Origin: an uncultured Desulfatitalea sp.
Lineage (GTDB): Bacteria > Desulfobacterota > Desulfobacteria > Desulfobacterales > Desulfosarcinaceae
Direction: 5' to 3'
NCBI GenBank assembly: GCA_937868765.1
Contig: CALMNL010000003.1
Location: 248,001-312,000 of the forward strand
DNA: 64,000 nt
Shown: positions 23,853 through 33,355 of the stretch, in pieces
Numbering within the stretch: position 1 is the first letter of the stretch
Layout of the letters: every line of letters starts with the position of its first letter
Notes under the pieces: generated by a model
Told to the model about the DNA's origin: nothing
The model's database searches: none
The model's input: only the letters and a program-made list of their open reading frames with translations
Translations under genes and position numbers: made by a program

Positions 23853-24539
23853 CTACTCAAAGCGGTGACCAAAATGGGCATCTGCTTGTCTGGTGATGCG
23901 CATCAACTCTTCTTCCAACTCCCAAGCGTAGCGCTGGACCAAGTCTGAGTCAATGGCGGTCGGTACGGTGATTGGATGGCCGTAAATCAGCATGCAGTCG
24001 GTGGCGGGGTGGGGCAGTAAAAAGCGATCCCAACTATTGAAACGCTTGATCCTTTTGGCGCTATAGGAGATAGGGATAATAGGGTAGCCGGTCTTCTGGG
24101 CCAACAAAATCACGCCCTGCTGCACTTTATGGCGTGGGCCCTGGGGGCCATCGGGAACGATGGCAAGCATACGCCGGTGCTGGCGTGCTTCTTGAAGCAG
24201 CTGTTTCAAAGCGCGAACCCCGCCTTTGCCCGTAGACCCGCGTACCATGAAATATCCCTGGCGCTGTAAAATCTGTGCGATGATCTCGCCGTCCGCTGAA
24301 TCGCTCGCCAAAATAGCGGCATGCCATCCTTTGTGCACATAACTGATCAGCAGGATACGGTCATGCCAGAAGGCAAAAATGCACCGGCGAGAAGCGATCG
24401 GACCTGCGACGCGAGCGCGACCCTTAATTTCAACTCTGGAGAAGGCGAAAAGCAGATCGATGAATAGCTTCCCCAGGATTCCGATCAGCCGCCATTTTAA
24501 CTCGAGTCGGGAAGTGTTATCTTTTTTTTTAAACAGCAT
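23853..24539 (-). CDS. DUF374 lysophospholipid acyltransferase-like protein
   Basis: 228-residue member of the LPLAT-like DUF374 family. A hydrophobic N-terminal helix (about 15-33) is followed by CIFAFWHDRILL, whose HD stands in for the HxxxxD acyltransferase motif. Then come SDSADGEIIAQILQRQGY, RGSTGKGGVRAL and the family hallmark IVPDGPQGPRHKVQQGV. By family analogy it transfers an acyl chain or modifies lipid A/Kdo at the inner membrane, but the substrate is not established. The ATG overlaps the end of lpxB by 11 bases, and it is the last gene of the lysS-lpx run, ending at the shared terminator. Confidence 0.85.
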   Translation of the reverse strand: MLFKKKDNTSRLELKWRLIGILGKLFIDLLFAFSRVEIKGRARVAGPIASRRCIFAFWHDRILLISYVHKGWHAAILASDSADGEIIAQILQRQGYFMVRGSTGKGGVRALKQLLQEARQHRRMLAIVPDGPQGPRHKVQQGVILLAQKTGYPIIPISYSAKRIKRFNSWDRFLLPHPATDCMLIYGHPITVPTAIDSDLVQRYAWELEEELMRITRQADAHFGHRFE

Positions 24540-25674
24540 GACCTTTTTCCGTGAGGGACAGTGCGATCTCCGCCACTTTCTCCGAAGCGCCGGCGGCCCC
24601 CAAACGTTCTCTCACCAGACGCAGATTCCCACGAACCGTATTATATGATTTGACATCGGCCAGTATCGCCTGGGCTGCCTGGCAGATGGCTTCCGGTGTG
24701 ACCTCATTTTGAACGAGTTCGGGGACGATGCGTTCTTGGGCGATCAAGTTGACCAGGCCGATGTGGTCCACCCGGATCAGTGCCCGGCCCAGCCAGTAGC
24801 TCATCGGAGAGACCATATAGGTGATGATCATTGGGGTGCCGCAGATGGCGGCTTCCAACGTAACTGTACCGGAAGCGACTACTGCCAGATGGCACTTGGG
24901 GAAAATTTGGCTCACCGGTTCATGGGATATTTCCAATGGGGCGGCCTCCGCGTTTTGCGCAACCGCCTGAATTGATGCCGGATCGATGGAGGCGGCGCAC
25001 GAGACGATGAAACGGACGGATTCCAAATTCTGGCGCAGCTGTCCCGCGGCCTGGAGCATGACCGGCAACAGGCTGGCCACCTCCCTGTCCCGGGAGCCTG
25101 GGAATAATCCTACCACCGGAGCGGAGGGCAACTCCATGGGATCCTCGCGAAATTGGACCCGTCCCGTGGCCGAGTCCATCAGCGGATGACCGACAAACGT
25201 CACCGGCACCTGATGTGCCTCATAAAACTGCTTTTCAAAAGGCAGAATCACGGCCATGTGATCAACCCGCTTTTTGATTTTTTTCACGCGACCGGCGCGC
25301 CAGGCCCAAAGTTGTGGACTGATATAATACAGAACCGGAATCCCCATTTTTTTGGCGATGGCCGCCAGATGAAGGTTGAAGTCGGGGAAATCGATCAGAA
25401 TCAGCAGGTCTGGCTTCAGACCGGCCAGCAATCGCTTGAGCTGGCCCATGGCTTTGAGCACCTGGGCTGCTTTGGCCAGAACTTCGGTGATCCCCACCAC
25501 CGCCACCTGATCAGCGTCAATGAGCACTTTGGCGCCTGCTGCGCGCATGGCCCGACCGCCCATTCCGCAAACGAAGATCGGGCCATATCTGGCCTTAATC
25601 GCATGGATCAGATGGGCGGCATGCAGGTCACCCGACGGTTCACCGGCCACCATGACGATGGATTTGGGTTCCAT
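24529..25674 (-). CDS. lpxB: lipid-A-disaccharide synthase
   Basis: GT19 enzyme that condenses UDP-diacyl-GlcN with lipid X to make the lipid A disaccharide on the inner face of the membrane. The 381-residue protein begins IVMVAGEPSGDLHAAHLI. It contains GMGGRAMRAAG, LIDFPDFNLHLA, YISPQLWAWR, the nucleotide-binding LFPGSRDREV, and AVVASGTVTLEAAICGTPM near the end, all diagnostic. It lies 14 bases after the Gfo/Idh/MocA gene and overlaps the DUF374 gene. Confidence 0.97.
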   Translation of the reverse strand: MEPKSIVMVAGEPSGDLHAAHLIHAIKARYGPIFVCGMGGRAMRAAGAKVLIDADQVAVVGITEVLAKAAQVLKAMGQLKRLLAGLKPDLLILIDFPDFNLHLAAIAKKMGIPVLYYISPQLWAWRAGRVKKIKKRVDHMAVILPFEKQFYEAHQVPVTFVGHPLMDSATGRVQFREDPMELPSAPVVGLFPGSRDREVASLLPVMLQAAGQLRQNLESVRFIVSCAASIDPASIQAVAQNAEAAPLEISHEPVSQIFPKCHLAVVASGTVTLEAAICGTPMIITYMVSPMSYWLGRALIRVDHIGLVNLIAQERIVPELVQNEVTPEAICQAAQAILADVKSYNTVRGNLRLVRERLGAAGASEKVAEIALSLTEKGHAV

Positions 25675-25688
25675 GACCCGTACCCCTG

Positions 25689-26678
25689 CTAACGTACCAG
25701 ACGCTGGCTGGTCTGTTTGATTTGGTCCATGATGCTCAAGGCGATCTTCAGGGCATCCCGTCCCATCTGGCCGGTTACTTCCGGCATCTGGCGATGAATG
25801 ACGGCTTTGACAAAAGATTTCAATTCGTCATCCAGGGCATCGGCTTGATCGAAGCAGCGTTGATCCAGGGCGGTGCCGGGAATGATCCCCTGGCTTAAAT
25901 CACCGGTCTGGCGCACGATGGTAATTTCGCGGTTGGCGAAATTGACTGATATGTAAGCCTCTTTCTGGAAAAGCCGGATCTTGCGTTCGTTTTTCATGGA
26001 GATCCGGCTGGCGGTCACATTGGCGATGCATCCGTTTTCGAATTCGAGACGGGCATTGGCGATATCCGCATTGGAAGTGATGACGGGAATCCCGGCTGCA
26101 TGGATGGTGGTCACTTTGGATTTGACGAAGTTGAGGATGATATCGATGTCGTGGATCATCAAGTCGAGTACCACGCTGACATCCAAGCCGCGCTCCTTGA
26201 AAAGGCTGAGGCGGTGGGACTCGATGAAGCGCGGCTGATGGACCACCCCTTCCAGGGCCACCACCGCCGGGTTGAAGCGCTCCAGATGCCCCACCTGAAC
26301 GATGCAACCATGGCTTTCAGCCATTTGCAGAAGTTCGTCGGCTTGATCCAAACGAGAGGTGATCGGCTTCTCGATGAGCAGGTCCACATCGTTGTCCAGA
26401 AAATCGCGACTGATGGCGAAGTGGCTTTCAGTGGGCACCGCGATGCTCACTGCATCCACTTTCCCCATCAGATCTCTGTGATTGTAATAAGCGTGGGTCG
26501 CATGCTGCCGGGCAACGGCATCCGCCTGAACACGATTGGCATCCACCACCCCGACCAGTTCCACATCCGGCATGCGGGCGTATTTTTCGGCGTGGAACTT
26601 TCCCAAATACCCCACGCCCACGACTGCCACCCGCAGTTTGCGATGCGCAGCAGATTTTTGTCGAATTGCAGGGCTCAT
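25689..26678 (-). CDS. Gfo/Idh/MocA-family oxidoreductase in the lpx operon
   Basis: 329 residues. The N-terminal Rossmann domain has VAVVGVGYLGKFHAEKYAR and the family EKPI lysine motif (DLLIEKPITSRLDQA). The C-terminal alpha/beta domain contains VLDLMIHDIDIIL, whose histidine is the usual catalytic region. It sits between lpxI and lpxB. In Acidithiobacillus ferrooxidans, GnnA (same family) lies by lpxA and oxidises UDP-GlcNAc C3 for 3-amino lipid A, working with the aminotransferase GnnB. No GnnB-like gene is present here, so the substrate is unknown; a UDP-sugar is the best guess. ATG 26678 has AAGGG upstream, and its ribosome site overlaps the end of lpxI. Confidence 0.9.
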   Translation of the reverse strand: MSPAIRQKSAAHRKLRVAVVGVGYLGKFHAEKYARMPDVELVGVVDANRVQADAVARQHATHAYYNHRDLMGKVDAVSIAVPTESHFAISRDFLDNDVDLLIEKPITSRLDQADELLQMAESHGCIVQVGHLERFNPAVVALEGVVHQPRFIESHRLSLFKERGLDVSVVLDLMIHDIDIILNFVKSKVTTIHAAGIPVITSNADIANARLEFENGCIANVTASRISMKNERKIRLFQKEAYISVNFANREITIVRQTGDLSQGIIPGTALDQRCFDQADALDDELKSFVKAVIHRQMPEVTGQMGRDALKIALSIMDQIKQTSQRLVR

Positions 26679-26682
26679 GGCA

Positions 26683-27564
26683 TTACCCTTCCGAACGTTC
26701 CTGCATCGTACGCTCATCATAGGCCACGATGCTCATTTTATATTGATTGGCTTTCTGGATCATGAGGTCGCGGTCGAAGACCACCGCTTTGCCGGCTTCG
26801 ATGGCCAGGGCTTTGATATTGGCCTTTTGCATGGTTTCGATGGTCCCCATGCCCACCGCAGGAATATCGAAACGGGTATCTTGGTTGGGTTTGCAGACCT
26901 TGACGACCACCGCCTGTCCTTTGCACAGGGTTCCCGCCCGGGTGATGGCCGCGTCCGTGCCCTCGATCGCCTCCACGGCCAGGACGCTGCCGCCGGCAAC
27001 CACCACACACTGACCGATGTCGAGGTGCCCGATCTGCTTGGCGATGCGCCACCCCAGTCGCATGTCTTCCCGTTCGCTGCGAGAGGGTTTGCGTGCGGTC
27101 CATATCCCCTCGGGAGCTAAAATTTCAGGCAGCAAAAAGGTGGAGGCATGGATGCGGATGCCTTCGCTTTCCAGCAGATCGGCAAAGGCGCGCAGGATGG
27201 CGTCGTCATGGGTATGGCGCATCCCGGCCAACAACGCGATAGCCTTGATATCCGGCCGGACATTGGTGAACATGCGGGTTTTGGTGATACCGCCGATCAT
27301 GACGGCGTCCGTAATTTCGTGCCGCCGGAAGAATTTGAGCATGCGCCTGATCTGACCCAGATAGAGCCATTCCATGGTTTCAACATGCTGGGTCAGAATT
27401 GGATTGGTTTCGCCCTCGTACCCTATGGCAAAAACCTGCCATCCTTTGCGGCGGGCCGCTTGGGCGAACAAGAGGGGAAATTGACCGTTGCCGGCGATCA
27501 GGCCAATTTTATGCCGGGTGGCCGTCGGATCTTTCGCTGGGCCGTTTTCTTCAGGCATCTGCAT
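26683..27564 (-). CDS. lpxI: UDP-2,3-diacylglucosamine diphosphatase LpxI
   Basis: Cleaves UDP-2,3-diacylglucosamine to lipid X and UMP, replacing LpxH in many alpha- and deltaproteobacteria. The 293-residue protein has the LpxI pattern: IGLIAGNGQFPLLFAQAARR, then DAVMIGGITKTRMF, ALLAGMRHTHDDAILRAF and the C-terminal domain with VVVKVCKPNQDTRFDIPAVGMGTIE. The order lpxA-lpxI-oxidoreductase-lpxB is tight (16 bases after lpxA). ATG 27564 or 27558 may be the start. Confidence 0.95.
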   Translation of the reverse strand: MQMPEENGPAKDPTATRHKIGLIAGNGQFPLLFAQAARRKGWQVFAIGYEGETNPILTQHVETMEWLYLGQIRRMLKFFRRHEITDAVMIGGITKTRMFTNVRPDIKAIALLAGMRHTHDDAILRAFADLLESEGIRIHASTFLLPEILAPEGIWTARKPSRSEREDMRLGWRIAKQIGHLDIGQCVVVAGGSVLAVEAIEGTDAAITRAGTLCKGQAVVVKVCKPNQDTRFDIPAVGMGTIETMQKANIKALAIEAGKAVVFDRDLMIQKANQYKMSIVAYDERTMQERSEG

Positions 27565-27579
27565 CTTGTCGGCATGATA

Positions 27580-28350
27580 TCAACGGGTGACCCCCCGTTC
27601 GGAAGATTTGATAAATTCGATGAAATTATTTACTTCTGGAATGGGCTCCACTTCTGCGGCTACGCGCTGAAACGCTTCGTTCAGGGTCAACCCGATGCGG
27701 AAAATCAAGCGATAGGCTTTCTTGAGTTGTGAAACGGTGGCATCCGAGAAGCCATGACGTTTGAGCCCCACCTGGTTCAAACCATGGAGGGTGGCCCGGT
27801 CGCCCGCCGCCAGCACGTAGGGTGGAATGTCCTTGACCACTGCCGACTTGCCACCCACGAATGCATAGTCCCCCACGCGAACGAATTGATGGATGGCCAC
27901 CAGGCCGCCTATGCTGGCATGATTGCCGATATGGATGTGGCCGGCCAGAGTCGCGTTGTTGGACATTACCACGTTATTGCCGACCTTGCAGTCATGGGCC
28001 ACATGGGTATAGGCCATAAGCAGGCAACCGTCGCCTATTTGTGTCAGCCCGACACCTTCAGCCGTGCCGCGGTGAATGGTCACGAATTCACGGATGATGC
28101 ACCCGCTGCCGATTTTGACCCAGGTCTCTTCGTTTTTAAATTTGAGCGCCTGGGGTGCGGCCCCAATGGCAGCGTATTGAAAAATTCTGCAATTTTCGCC
28201 GATTTCCACATAGGGATCAATGACCACATGCGGCATGACCTGGGTTCCGGAACCGATGGTTACATAATCGCCTATAACCGAATAGGGACCGATGGTGACG
28301 TTTTCGGCGATTTTTGCTTTTTCACTGATGATGGCCGTTGGGTGAATCAT
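27580..28350 (-). CDS. lpxA: acyl-ACP--UDP-N-acetylglucosamine O-acyltransferase
   Basis: First step of lipid A synthesis: acylation of UDP-GlcNAc at the 3-hydroxyl. The 256-residue protein is a left-handed beta helix built from hexapeptide repeats (IHPTAIISEKAKIAENVTIG...). His119 in AYTHVAHDCKVGN corresponds to the E. coli catalytic His125. The C-terminal helical domain begins GLNQVGLKRHGFSD. ATG 28350 follows AAGGAT and lies 5 bases after fabZ ends. The upstream oxidoreductase-type neighbour raises the question of whether the true acceptor is a 3-amino sugar. Confidence 0.96.
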   Translation of the reverse strand: MIHPTAIISEKAKIAENVTIGPYSVIGDYVTIGSGTQVMPHVVIDPYVEIGENCRIFQYAAIGAAPQALKFKNEETWVKIGSGCIIREFVTIHRGTAEGVGLTQIGDGCLLMAYTHVAHDCKVGNNVVMSNNATLAGHIHIGNHASIGGLVAIHQFVRVGDYAFVGGKSAVVKDIPPYVLAAGDRATLHGLNQVGLKRHGFSDATVSQLKKAYRLIFRIGLTLNEAFQRVAAEVEPIPEVNNFIEFIKSSERGVTR

Positions 28351-28354
28351 CTGT

Positions 28355-28795
28355 TTATCCTTCAAAAGTTGCCATGAGTTGGGCTTCGGCGACAACCTGA
28401 TTTTCGACCTTGGCGGTTCCACTCAATTTGATCACCTTGCCGCGCTTTTTTACGATTTGCACTTCCAAGATCAATTGATCGCCAGGGAACACCGGTTTCC
28501 TGAACTTCACCTGGTCCAGTCCCATGAAATACATCAGTGTGCCCTCATTGCACTCTTGGAGCGTCTGTACGGCCAAAACCCCTCCAGCCTGGGCGAGGGC
28601 CTCTACGATAAGGACACCCGGCATGATCGGCGTGCCGGGAAAATGCCCTTGAAAAAACGGTTCGTTGATCGTTACGTTCTTCAAGGCAGTCACCTTCTGA
28701 TCAGGAACCAATTCCAGAATCCTGTCCACGAGAAGGAAAGGATATCGATGGGGCAGATGTTTCATGATCACACGAATGTCCAAGGGTTTATCCAT
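28355..28795 (-). CDS. fabZ: 3-hydroxyacyl-ACP dehydratase
   Basis: Dehydrates 3-hydroxyacyl-ACP in type II fatty acid synthesis, competing with LpxA and LpxD for the same substrate pool. The 146-residue hot-dog protein has [12 protein letters not shown], catalytic His51 in [12 protein letters not shown] and Glu65 in VEALAQAGG. Its placement between lpxD and lpxA is the common arrangement in Gram-negatives. Confidence 0.97.
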   Translation of the reverse strand: MDKPLDIRVIMKHLPHRYPFLLVDRILELVPDQKVTALKNVTINEPFFQGHFPGTPIMPGVLIVEALAQAGGVLAVQTLQECNEGTLMYFMGLDQVKFRKPVFPGDQLILEVQIVKKRGKVIKLSGTAKVENQVVAEAQLMATFEG

Positions 28796-28862
28796 TTTTA
28801 ATTTCCCTTCAAGTATTGGTGACCGGAAGGATGACCCAATCGATTTATTCCATTGATTTATT

Positions 28863-29900
28863 TTACTTAACGGGCCGCTCCAGTTCGGAGACCCTCTTCT
28901 CCAAATGACGCACTTGTTTCACCAGTTCGGGCAGGTTGGGTACCACATGCTGAACTCTGAGCCAGGTACGGTGTGGCATGGGCGCCAACCCTCCGGAAAC
29001 AATCTCCTTGGCAGGCACCGAATGCGCTACACCAGTTTTGGGGCCCACGACAGCGCCGTCGCCTATGTGAATGTGTCCGGCAATACCCGCCTGGCCTGCA
29101 AGGATAGCTCGTTGGCCGATGGTTGTGCTGCCGGCGATGCCCACCTGGGCCACCAGCAGGGTATGGGCGCCGACCACCACGTTATGTCCTACGTGCACCT
29201 GATTATCGGTTTTTACGCCGGTTTGAATCCAGGTCTCGCCGAATGTGGCGCGGTCGATGGTGTTGCCTGCGCCGAGTTCCACATCATCGTCGATGCGCAC
29301 AATACCCGTTTGAGGGATTTTATGGTGCCGGCCGCCCTCCTGAACAAATCCATACCCGTCGCTGCCGATGGTCGTACCGGCATGAATAATGACCCTTTGC
29401 CCGATGCGGCAACGTTCTAGAATCGCCACGTGAGGGTAAATGATGGTCTCATTGCCGATGGCCACATCGTCCCCAATGGCCACCAGAGGATGAAGCCATA
29501 CGCCATCGCCGATGGTGACTCGCTCACCTATCACGCATCCCGCCCCGATGCAGATCTCTCTGCCCAGGCGGCAACCCTCCCCGATTACCGCCGACGGATG
29601 GATTCCAGGGGCAGGGCGTTTCAGGGGGTGAAACCAGGATAGAATGGCAGCAAAAGCCAGGCGAGGGTTTTTTACCCGCACCAGATTCTTGGATGGACAA
29701 GAAAAATCCGATGGCACCAAAAAGCCGGTGGCATGGCTATCCGAGATCTTCTGAAGGCTGGGCCCCTTCTCTGCGAAGGTGATGTCCCCTTCGCGGGCGC
29801 TCTCCAAAGGGCCGACCCCTGTAATGATCGTGTCAGGGTCACCAAGGACATGGCCACCTACCTGGTCCGCGATTGCCTTCAAGGTTATGGAGGTCGGCAT
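28863..29900 (-). CDS. lpxD: UDP-3-O-(3-hydroxyacyl)glucosamine N-acyltransferase
   Basis: Adds the N-linked hydroxyacyl chain in lipid A synthesis. 345 residues: an N-terminal uridine-binding domain (about 1-100), then a long hexapeptide beta-helix from [11 protein letters not shown], including [13 protein letters not shown] and the conserved histidine segment [13 protein letters not shown]. It ends in a C-terminal coiled helix ([23 protein letters not shown]). ATG 29900 with AGGAG at about 10 bases was chosen. It lies 13 bases after skp. Confidence 0.95.
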   Translation of the reverse strand: MPTSITLKAIADQVGGHVLGDPDTIITGVGPLESAREGDITFAEKGPSLQKISDSHATGFLVPSDFSCPSKNLVRVKNPRLAFAAILSWFHPLKRPAPGIHPSAVIGEGCRLGREICIGAGCVIGERVTIGDGVWLHPLVAIGDDVAIGNETIIYPHVAILERCRIGQRVIIHAGTTIGSDGYGFVQEGGRHHKIPQTGIVRIDDDVELGAGNTIDRATFGETWIQTGVKTDNQVHVGHNVVVGAHTLLVAQVGIAGSTTIGQRAILAGQAGIAGHIHIGDGAVVGPKTGVAHSVPAKEIVSGGLAPMPHRTWLRVQHVVPNLPELVKQVRHLEKRVSELERPVK

Positions 29901-29913
29901 TGGGGCGGCGCTC

Positions 29914-30438
29914 CTATTTCTTGGCATTGTAACGTTTGATGATTTCGTCAGTGAGATCAAGGGATTTGGGAGCATAAACCACATTGATATCCTCGACGAT
30001 CAGCAGATAGCCCTCTTTCTTTCCATACTCCTGTATCAGTTGCAATACCTCCTGGCGCACGCTGTTGACTTTCTGCATCTGCAATTCCTGAATCTGACGA
30101 TCGTATTTCTTTTTGAGCGCCTTGACCTCGTCGATTTTGCGTTCGTATTCCCAACGCTGCTCCTCCCGGGCCTCTTTGCTCATGACCCCGGCATCATCGC
30201 TTAAGCGTTTCTCCAGCGCCTTGATCTCCTCCCCTTTGGCTTTGAGATCCTGCTCCATGCGCTGGCCCTGGGCATTAATTTCGGCTTTGACGGCTTTGCC
30301 AGCCGCTGAGTTTTCAAATATTCTCTGAAAATTGACAGTCCCTATTTTGGCAACGTCCGCGCAAAAGCCGGAAGGAACGCCAACGGCCAACAAGCAGAAA
30401 GCCAAACTGGACATAAAAATTACTTTAATCAATCGCAT
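29914..30438 (-). CDS. skp: periplasmic chaperone Skp/OmpH
   Basis: Trimeric holdase that keeps unfolded outer-membrane proteins soluble on the way to BamA. The 174-residue precursor has a signal peptide (about 1-27, cleavage after GFCA). The mature part starts with the beta-strand body (IGTVNFQRIFENSAAGK), continues into long charged coiled-coil arms (about 50-130) and returns to LLIVEDINVVYAPKSLDLT. ATG 30438 follows GGGAGGCGGC. Its order between bamA and lpxD is conserved widely. Confidence 0.93.
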   Translation of the reverse strand: MRLIKVIFMSSLAFCLLAVGVPSGFCADVAKIGTVNFQRIFENSAAGKAVKAEINAQGQRMEQDLKAKGEEIKALEKRLSDDAGVMSKEAREEQRWEYERKIDEVKALKKKYDRQIQELQMQKVNSVRQEVLQLIQEYGKKEGYLLIVEDINVVYAPKSLDLTDEIIKRYNAKK

Positions 30439-30554
30439 GCCGCCTCCCTTGATAATGGTTGCATTCAAATGATGCGGTTTTATCAGAATCGAATCACATT
30501 GCAAGGGGGTAGTGAATTATCCCCCTGTTTTAGCAAGCGTCTTGAACAGCCCTA

Positions 30555-33257
30555 TCAGAAGGAACCGCCCAAGGTAAATTCCCAATCGCCGCTCTGCTCA
30601 CCTTCCCGTCGGTCCAGAATCCAGCCATACTCGAGACGTATGGGCGCAATGGGCGAAAGCCAGCGGATGCCCGCGCCGGCGCTTTGGCGTAAGTCCGAAA
30701 TATCGTAGTTGTCCTTGTAGACATTACCGGTGTCGTAAAAAACCACTCCATTGACGCCTGCACTGGGCACAATGGGGAAAATGAGTTCGGCGTTGAATTG
30801 GAGCATTTTTTCTCCACCGGTTTTATACTCTACACCGTATTCGTTGAATTCCGGGATATACACGCCGTGGTATCCAAAACCGCGCAGGCTGTTGATGCCG
30901 CCCAGGTAGAATTTCTCATAATCCGGAAGGATCTTGGTATCGGAGTTTTCATTGACCAGGCCGATTTTGGCATTGGCGCACCCGATGAGATATTTCTTGA
31001 AGACGGGAATGTACCACATGGTTTGGGCGATCGCCTTGTTAAAGCCGATATCGCCGCCCAAGCCGGCATATTCAAAGCTGAGTGAATGTCTGGAACCTTC
31101 GGTAGCATTGAAAGTCCGGTCGCGAGAATCATAGGTCAGGCTGATTTCGCTGCTGCTGGTCCAGTTGACCCCCTCCAATTCCACAATGCTCTGGGGTACC
31201 AGAGATTCATATCCACGATAGAGATAGACGTCGCTGCGGTCCAAGCGATATGACAGGCGGAGTGTGGTGTAATCTAACACCGGATAGCCTACGGAAAGCC
31301 CGCCGCCCTGACTGTTGCGGTCGTAGTAGTTGTCATCGTACTCTTTTTCCTGGTTATAGAGGTTGGCCGAGCCGCTGAAACGTGTGTCCAGGAGGTAAGG
31401 CTCTAAAAAACTCAAAATGAAAGAGGTCGTTTTCGCACCGATGGTACCCGTGAAATTAAGGGTCTGGCCGCGGCCAAACAAGTTGCGCTGGGCGATGGAT
31501 CCGGTAAAAAATACCTTCTCTTCCGAACTGTAGCCGGCGCCGAAGGTAAATTGGCCGGTGGGCTTTTCGGTCACATCCAGTTTGAGGATCATCTTATCAT
31601 CGGCAGACCCCTTGAGCGTATCCACCTTGATGTCTTCAAAGTAGTCTAGCCGGTAGAGGTTGCGGACACTGCGCTTGAGATCTTTGCCGCTGAACAGGCC
31701 CTGTTCATAAACGTAAAGTTCGCGGCGGATCACTTTGTCGCGGGTGTTGGTATTGCCGCTTATGATGATCTTTTCGAAATAAACCTGGGCGCGCTTCTGA
31801 ATGGCGAAGGTGATATCCACTACCTGTTTTTCGGGATTTTGGTCAATTCGTGGTGATATGTCGGCATACGCATATCCATCGTCCGAATACAAGTCGGTAA
31901 GGGTCAGGACGTCGTTGCGAATCTTCTCGCGGTTGTAATACGTTTCTTTTGCAATACTCAAAGATTTCAGAAGTATCTCTTTTGGCTTAATCAGATCGCC
32001 GGTGATATCGACCTTGCCGACCTCGAAACGCTGGCCCTCGTCAATTTTTATCGTGATTTCGATACCTTCATCTTTGATATCGATTTGCGGCTCGCCCACG
32101 CGGGCATTGATGTACCCCTGGTTGCTGTAGAAAGCGTTCAGAGCAGCCACATCCTGATCCAGCGCGGCCCGGTCCAGGTCTCCTGAAGAGGTAAGCCAGT
32201 AGAAAAAGCCCTTTTCCGATACTTTCAGTTTCTTTTTCAGCTCTTTATCCGAGAAGGCCTTGTTGCCTTCGAAATGGATGGCCGTCACGTAGATCTTGGG
32301 GCCTTCTTCGATGATGAAATCCAGGTCGGCCTGATTGTTGTCCAGCGGTTTGATTTTGTAGTCGACGCGGGCTTTGTGATAGTTTTTCTCCTTGTAGAGC
32401 GCTTCGATCTGGTCGATGTTACTGCGGATTTTGAAGATATTCAGGATGGAGCCGGTGGCAATGGTCAAGTTCTCGCGGATTTTATCTTCTTCGATATAGG
32501 AGTTGCCCTTGATGTTGATGTAGCGGATGGTGGGTTTCTCCTTAACATGGAAGATGATACGCTTGCCCTCTGCATTGGACTGGACTTCGACGCGCACATC
32601 ATCGAAATAGCCCATGGCATAGACGGCCCGCAGGTCGCTCGACAGGGCTTCCGGTCTGTATACGCTGCCCTTTTGGGTTTTGATCACCCGTAATATTGCG
32701 TCCGATTCGATCCGTTGATTGCCTTGTACGCGGACATCGGTGACCAGTTGGCGGCCAAATAATTTGAACCCGATCTGATCGCTCAAATCATTGACGACCG
32801 GAACCAGGTTTTCCAGGTTCTCCCCCTGGGAGAAGAAGCGTTCCGGACCGGCTCCGGCCTCGGCGGACATCAGACGCACATCCAGGCTGAAGGTGGTTCC
32901 GATGAGGGTAAAACTGCCCCAGATTACCTGATCAGCCCCTTCGGCTCGGGCTTTTGCGCGAATATCGTCCAGGCTGCCGGAAGTTATTTTCAGTGCTTCC
33001 TCGACGTCGGTCTCGCCGATCGTGATCGGATTCGCTCCGTCTTTTTGAAGACGTTGGGCTAAAACCCCCGATATTTGCGTACGCAAATTGGACAGATCGT
33101 CCCGGGCGTTGATCTGGAACGGCATGACCAGCACTTTGACGGCAGCTTGGTTGGAAATGTTGTCGGCTGCGACAGCGGCCGATCCGATTACACCCATTAA
33201 CAGCAATGCCAGCCAGACAAATCGGGCATAAGGTCGCATCGAATCTAAATTGCGCAT
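30555..33257 (-). CDS. bamA: outer membrane protein assembly factor BamA with an extra N-terminal domain
   Basis: Essential beta-barrel insertase. 900 residues: signal peptide (about 1-31), then an additional domain of about 130 residues (about 40-165) with VKVLVMPFQINARDD and LAQRLQKDGANPI, resembling the TolB N-terminal alpha/beta fold. About five POTRA domains follow, from VTDVRVQGNQRIESDAILRV, and then the 16-strand barrel (about 560-900). The lid-loop LRGF motif is in GINSLRGFGYHG. The final strand ends in Phe (TLGGSF), the normal C-terminal signal. The extra domain is the unusual part. ATG 33257 with AAAGG upstream; the next gene is skp. Confidence 0.95.
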   Translation of the reverse strand: MRNLDSMRPYARFVWLALLLMGVIGSAAVAADNISNQAAVKVLVMPFQINARDDLSNLRTQISGVLAQRLQKDGANPITIGETDVEEALKITSGSLDDIRAKARAEGADQVIWGSFTLIGTTFSLDVRLMSAEAGAGPERFFSQGENLENLVPVVNDLSDQIGFKLFGRQLVTDVRVQGNQRIESDAILRVIKTQKGSVYRPEALSSDLRAVYAMGYFDDVRVEVQSNAEGKRIIFHVKEKPTIRYINIKGNSYIEEDKIRENLTIATGSILNIFKIRSNIDQIEALYKEKNYHKARVDYKIKPLDNNQADLDFIIEEGPKIYVTAIHFEGNKAFSDKELKKKLKVSEKGFFYWLTSSGDLDRAALDQDVAALNAFYSNQGYINARVGEPQIDIKDEGIEITIKIDEGQRFEVGKVDITGDLIKPKEILLKSLSIAKETYYNREKIRNDVLTLTDLYSDDGYAYADISPRIDQNPEKQVVDITFAIQKRAQVYFEKIIISGNTNTRDKVIRRELYVYEQGLFSGKDLKRSVRNLYRLDYFEDIKVDTLKGSADDKMILKLDVTEKPTGQFTFGAGYSSEEKVFFTGSIAQRNLFGRGQTLNFTGTIGAKTTSFILSFLEPYLLDTRFSGSANLYNQEKEYDDNYYDRNSQGGGLSVGYPVLDYTTLRLSYRLDRSDVYLYRGYESLVPQSIVELEGVNWTSSSEISLTYDSRDRTFNATEGSRHSLSFEYAGLGGDIGFNKAIAQTMWYIPVFKKYLIGCANAKIGLVNENSDTKILPDYEKFYLGGINSLRGFGYHGVYIPEFNEYGVEYKTGGEKMLQFNAELIFPIVPSAGVNGVVFYDTGNVYKDNYDISDLRQSAGAGIRWLSPIAPIRLEYGWILDRREGEQSGDWEFTLGGSF

Positions 33258-33355
33258 CACTTTGCCTTTATTCCAGTGTACGTAGCATATGCGTTCTTCT
33301 TGATCATATTCCGGATTTCGAACCATGTTCGACGTTTCGACTATGGCTTTGATGC

